DNA of 6,454 nucleotides from Bacteroidales bacterium. Lineage in GTDB: Bacteria; Bacteroidota; Bacteroidia; Bacteroidales; CG2-30-32-10. The stretch covers positions 1-6,454 of the forward strand of contig DAOQAK010000086.1 in NCBI GenBank assembly GCA_035353855.1, in the 5' to 3' direction. Position numbers and translations under genes: made by a program. Shown here piece by piece: positions 5,982-6,454 of this stretch (within the stretch, counting starts at the first letter, position 1; each line of letters begins with the position of its first letter). Under the pieces are notes generated by a model. That model had not been told where the DNA came from. It did not search any database and saw nothing but the letters and a program-made list of their open reading frames with translations.

Positions 5982-6454
5982 TCAATTTTTCACAATCTTT
6001 GAAGTGGTAATTAGCTTATCGGCTGAAAATACCTTAAGGAAATAAATTCCATTGCTAAAATCCTGCAATTCGATTTGGGTTTCATTTCCATCCTCAACTT
6101 TAATAATTTTAACCAATTTCCCATTCACATCAAAAATTCGAATTGAAGTCATAGCCAATAAGGGGTCATTATTTCGAACCGTTACATACTGAGTAGCAGG
6201 ATTTGGAAAAATTTCAATATTGGCAAACTTATCAATTTCCAATACTGAAATTGTAGATTGAATAAGAAGTTCTGCGGGAGAAGAGAGTCCGCAATCATTA
6301 ATAGCAATAACTGAAAGAGTGCCCATACCGGCAGTCGGAATGGTCAGTTGAACATTATTAATGGTGCTTTGAGCTAAAGTCCAATTCGGATTGGTGATGG
6401 TCCACTGATAGAGTTCCGCATTGGGCACGGCTGAAATGGTATACATATAAGGTC
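5982..6454 (-). CDS. Secreted protein with C-terminal T9SS sorting domain (5' end missing)
   Basis: The frame is open through the right edge, so the 156 complete residues seen are only the end of a larger protein; the ATG at 6446 is internal, since in-frame codons for Pro and Tyr precede it. Counting from that Met, residues 1-65 look like the end of an Ig/PKD-like beta-sandwich (AVPNAELYQWTI, then TLSVIAINDCG), a common spacer before sorting signals. From about 69 to the end is a type A T9SS C-terminal domain (Por_Secre_tail type): IEIFPNPA (77-84), FDVNGK (115-120), NGIYFLKV (132-139) and a terminal KIVKN. The T9SS moves such proteins across the outer membrane and usually removes this domain while anchoring them on the surface. 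What the mature part does cannot be told from this window. The stop is TGA, followed 40 bases later by a probable terminator. Confidence 0.93.
   Translation of the reverse strand, partial: PYMYTISAVPNAELYQWTITNPNWTLAQSTINNVQLTIPTAGMGTLSVIAINDCGLSSPAELLIQSTISVLEIDKFANIEIFPNPATQYVTVRNNDPLLAMTSIRIFDVNGKLVKIIKVEDGNETQIELQDFSNGIYFLKVFSADKLITTSKIVKN

Overview
The window looks like chromosomal DNA from a free-living or gut-type member of the Bacteroidota. Four things point there: AT-rich DNA with start codons in A-rich leaders and no Shine-Dalgarno sequence; promoter -7 elements of the TAnnTTTG type; a C-terminal type IX secretion (T9SS) sorting domain; and families common in that phylum (GH20 lipoprotein, DUF1015, stand-alone four-helix bundle protein). 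The T9SS tail suggests a lineage other than Bacteroides itself. The species cannot be named from this window.

Layout. (1) Positions 1-2282, minus strand: a two-gene unit. A membrane-anchored lytic-transglycosylase-like protein (2282-1152) is followed after 22 bases by a lipoprotein GH20 beta-N-acetylhexosaminidase (1129 to beyond the left edge). Both would act on GlcNAc-containing glycan outside the cytoplasm, which suggests a joint role in peptidoglycan turnover or degradation. (2) Positions 2283-2560: a divergent promoter region with a -7 box for each direction. (3) Positions 2561-3056, plus strand: a single-gene unit for a four-helix bundle (23S rRNA IVP family) protein, closed by a strong hairpin terminator. 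(4) Positions 3112-4458, plus strand: a single-gene unit for a DUF1015 protein with its own promoter and terminator. (5) Positions 4537-5865: a complete insertion sequence of the IS256 (Mutator) family with 23-bp imperfect inverted repeats and an intact DDE transposase on the minus strand. It is clearly more GC-rich than its surroundings. (6) Positions 5866-5981: a short spacer with a GC-rich palindrome that probably terminates the next gene. (7) Positions 5982-6454, minus strand: the C-terminal end of a large secreted protein with an Ig/PKD-like segment and a T9SS sorting domain, running off the right edge.

The insertion sequence sits between two convergent genes and breaks neither. Apart from the two-gene cell-wall unit, the genes look like independent transcription units. 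I see no CRISPR array, tRNA, rRNA or defence system, and no convincing undescribed multi-gene system. The most useful observations are the wall-glycan gene pair, a start-site correction from promoter position, the very regular -7 boxes, and the palindrome and promoter-like remnant beside the insertion sequence.
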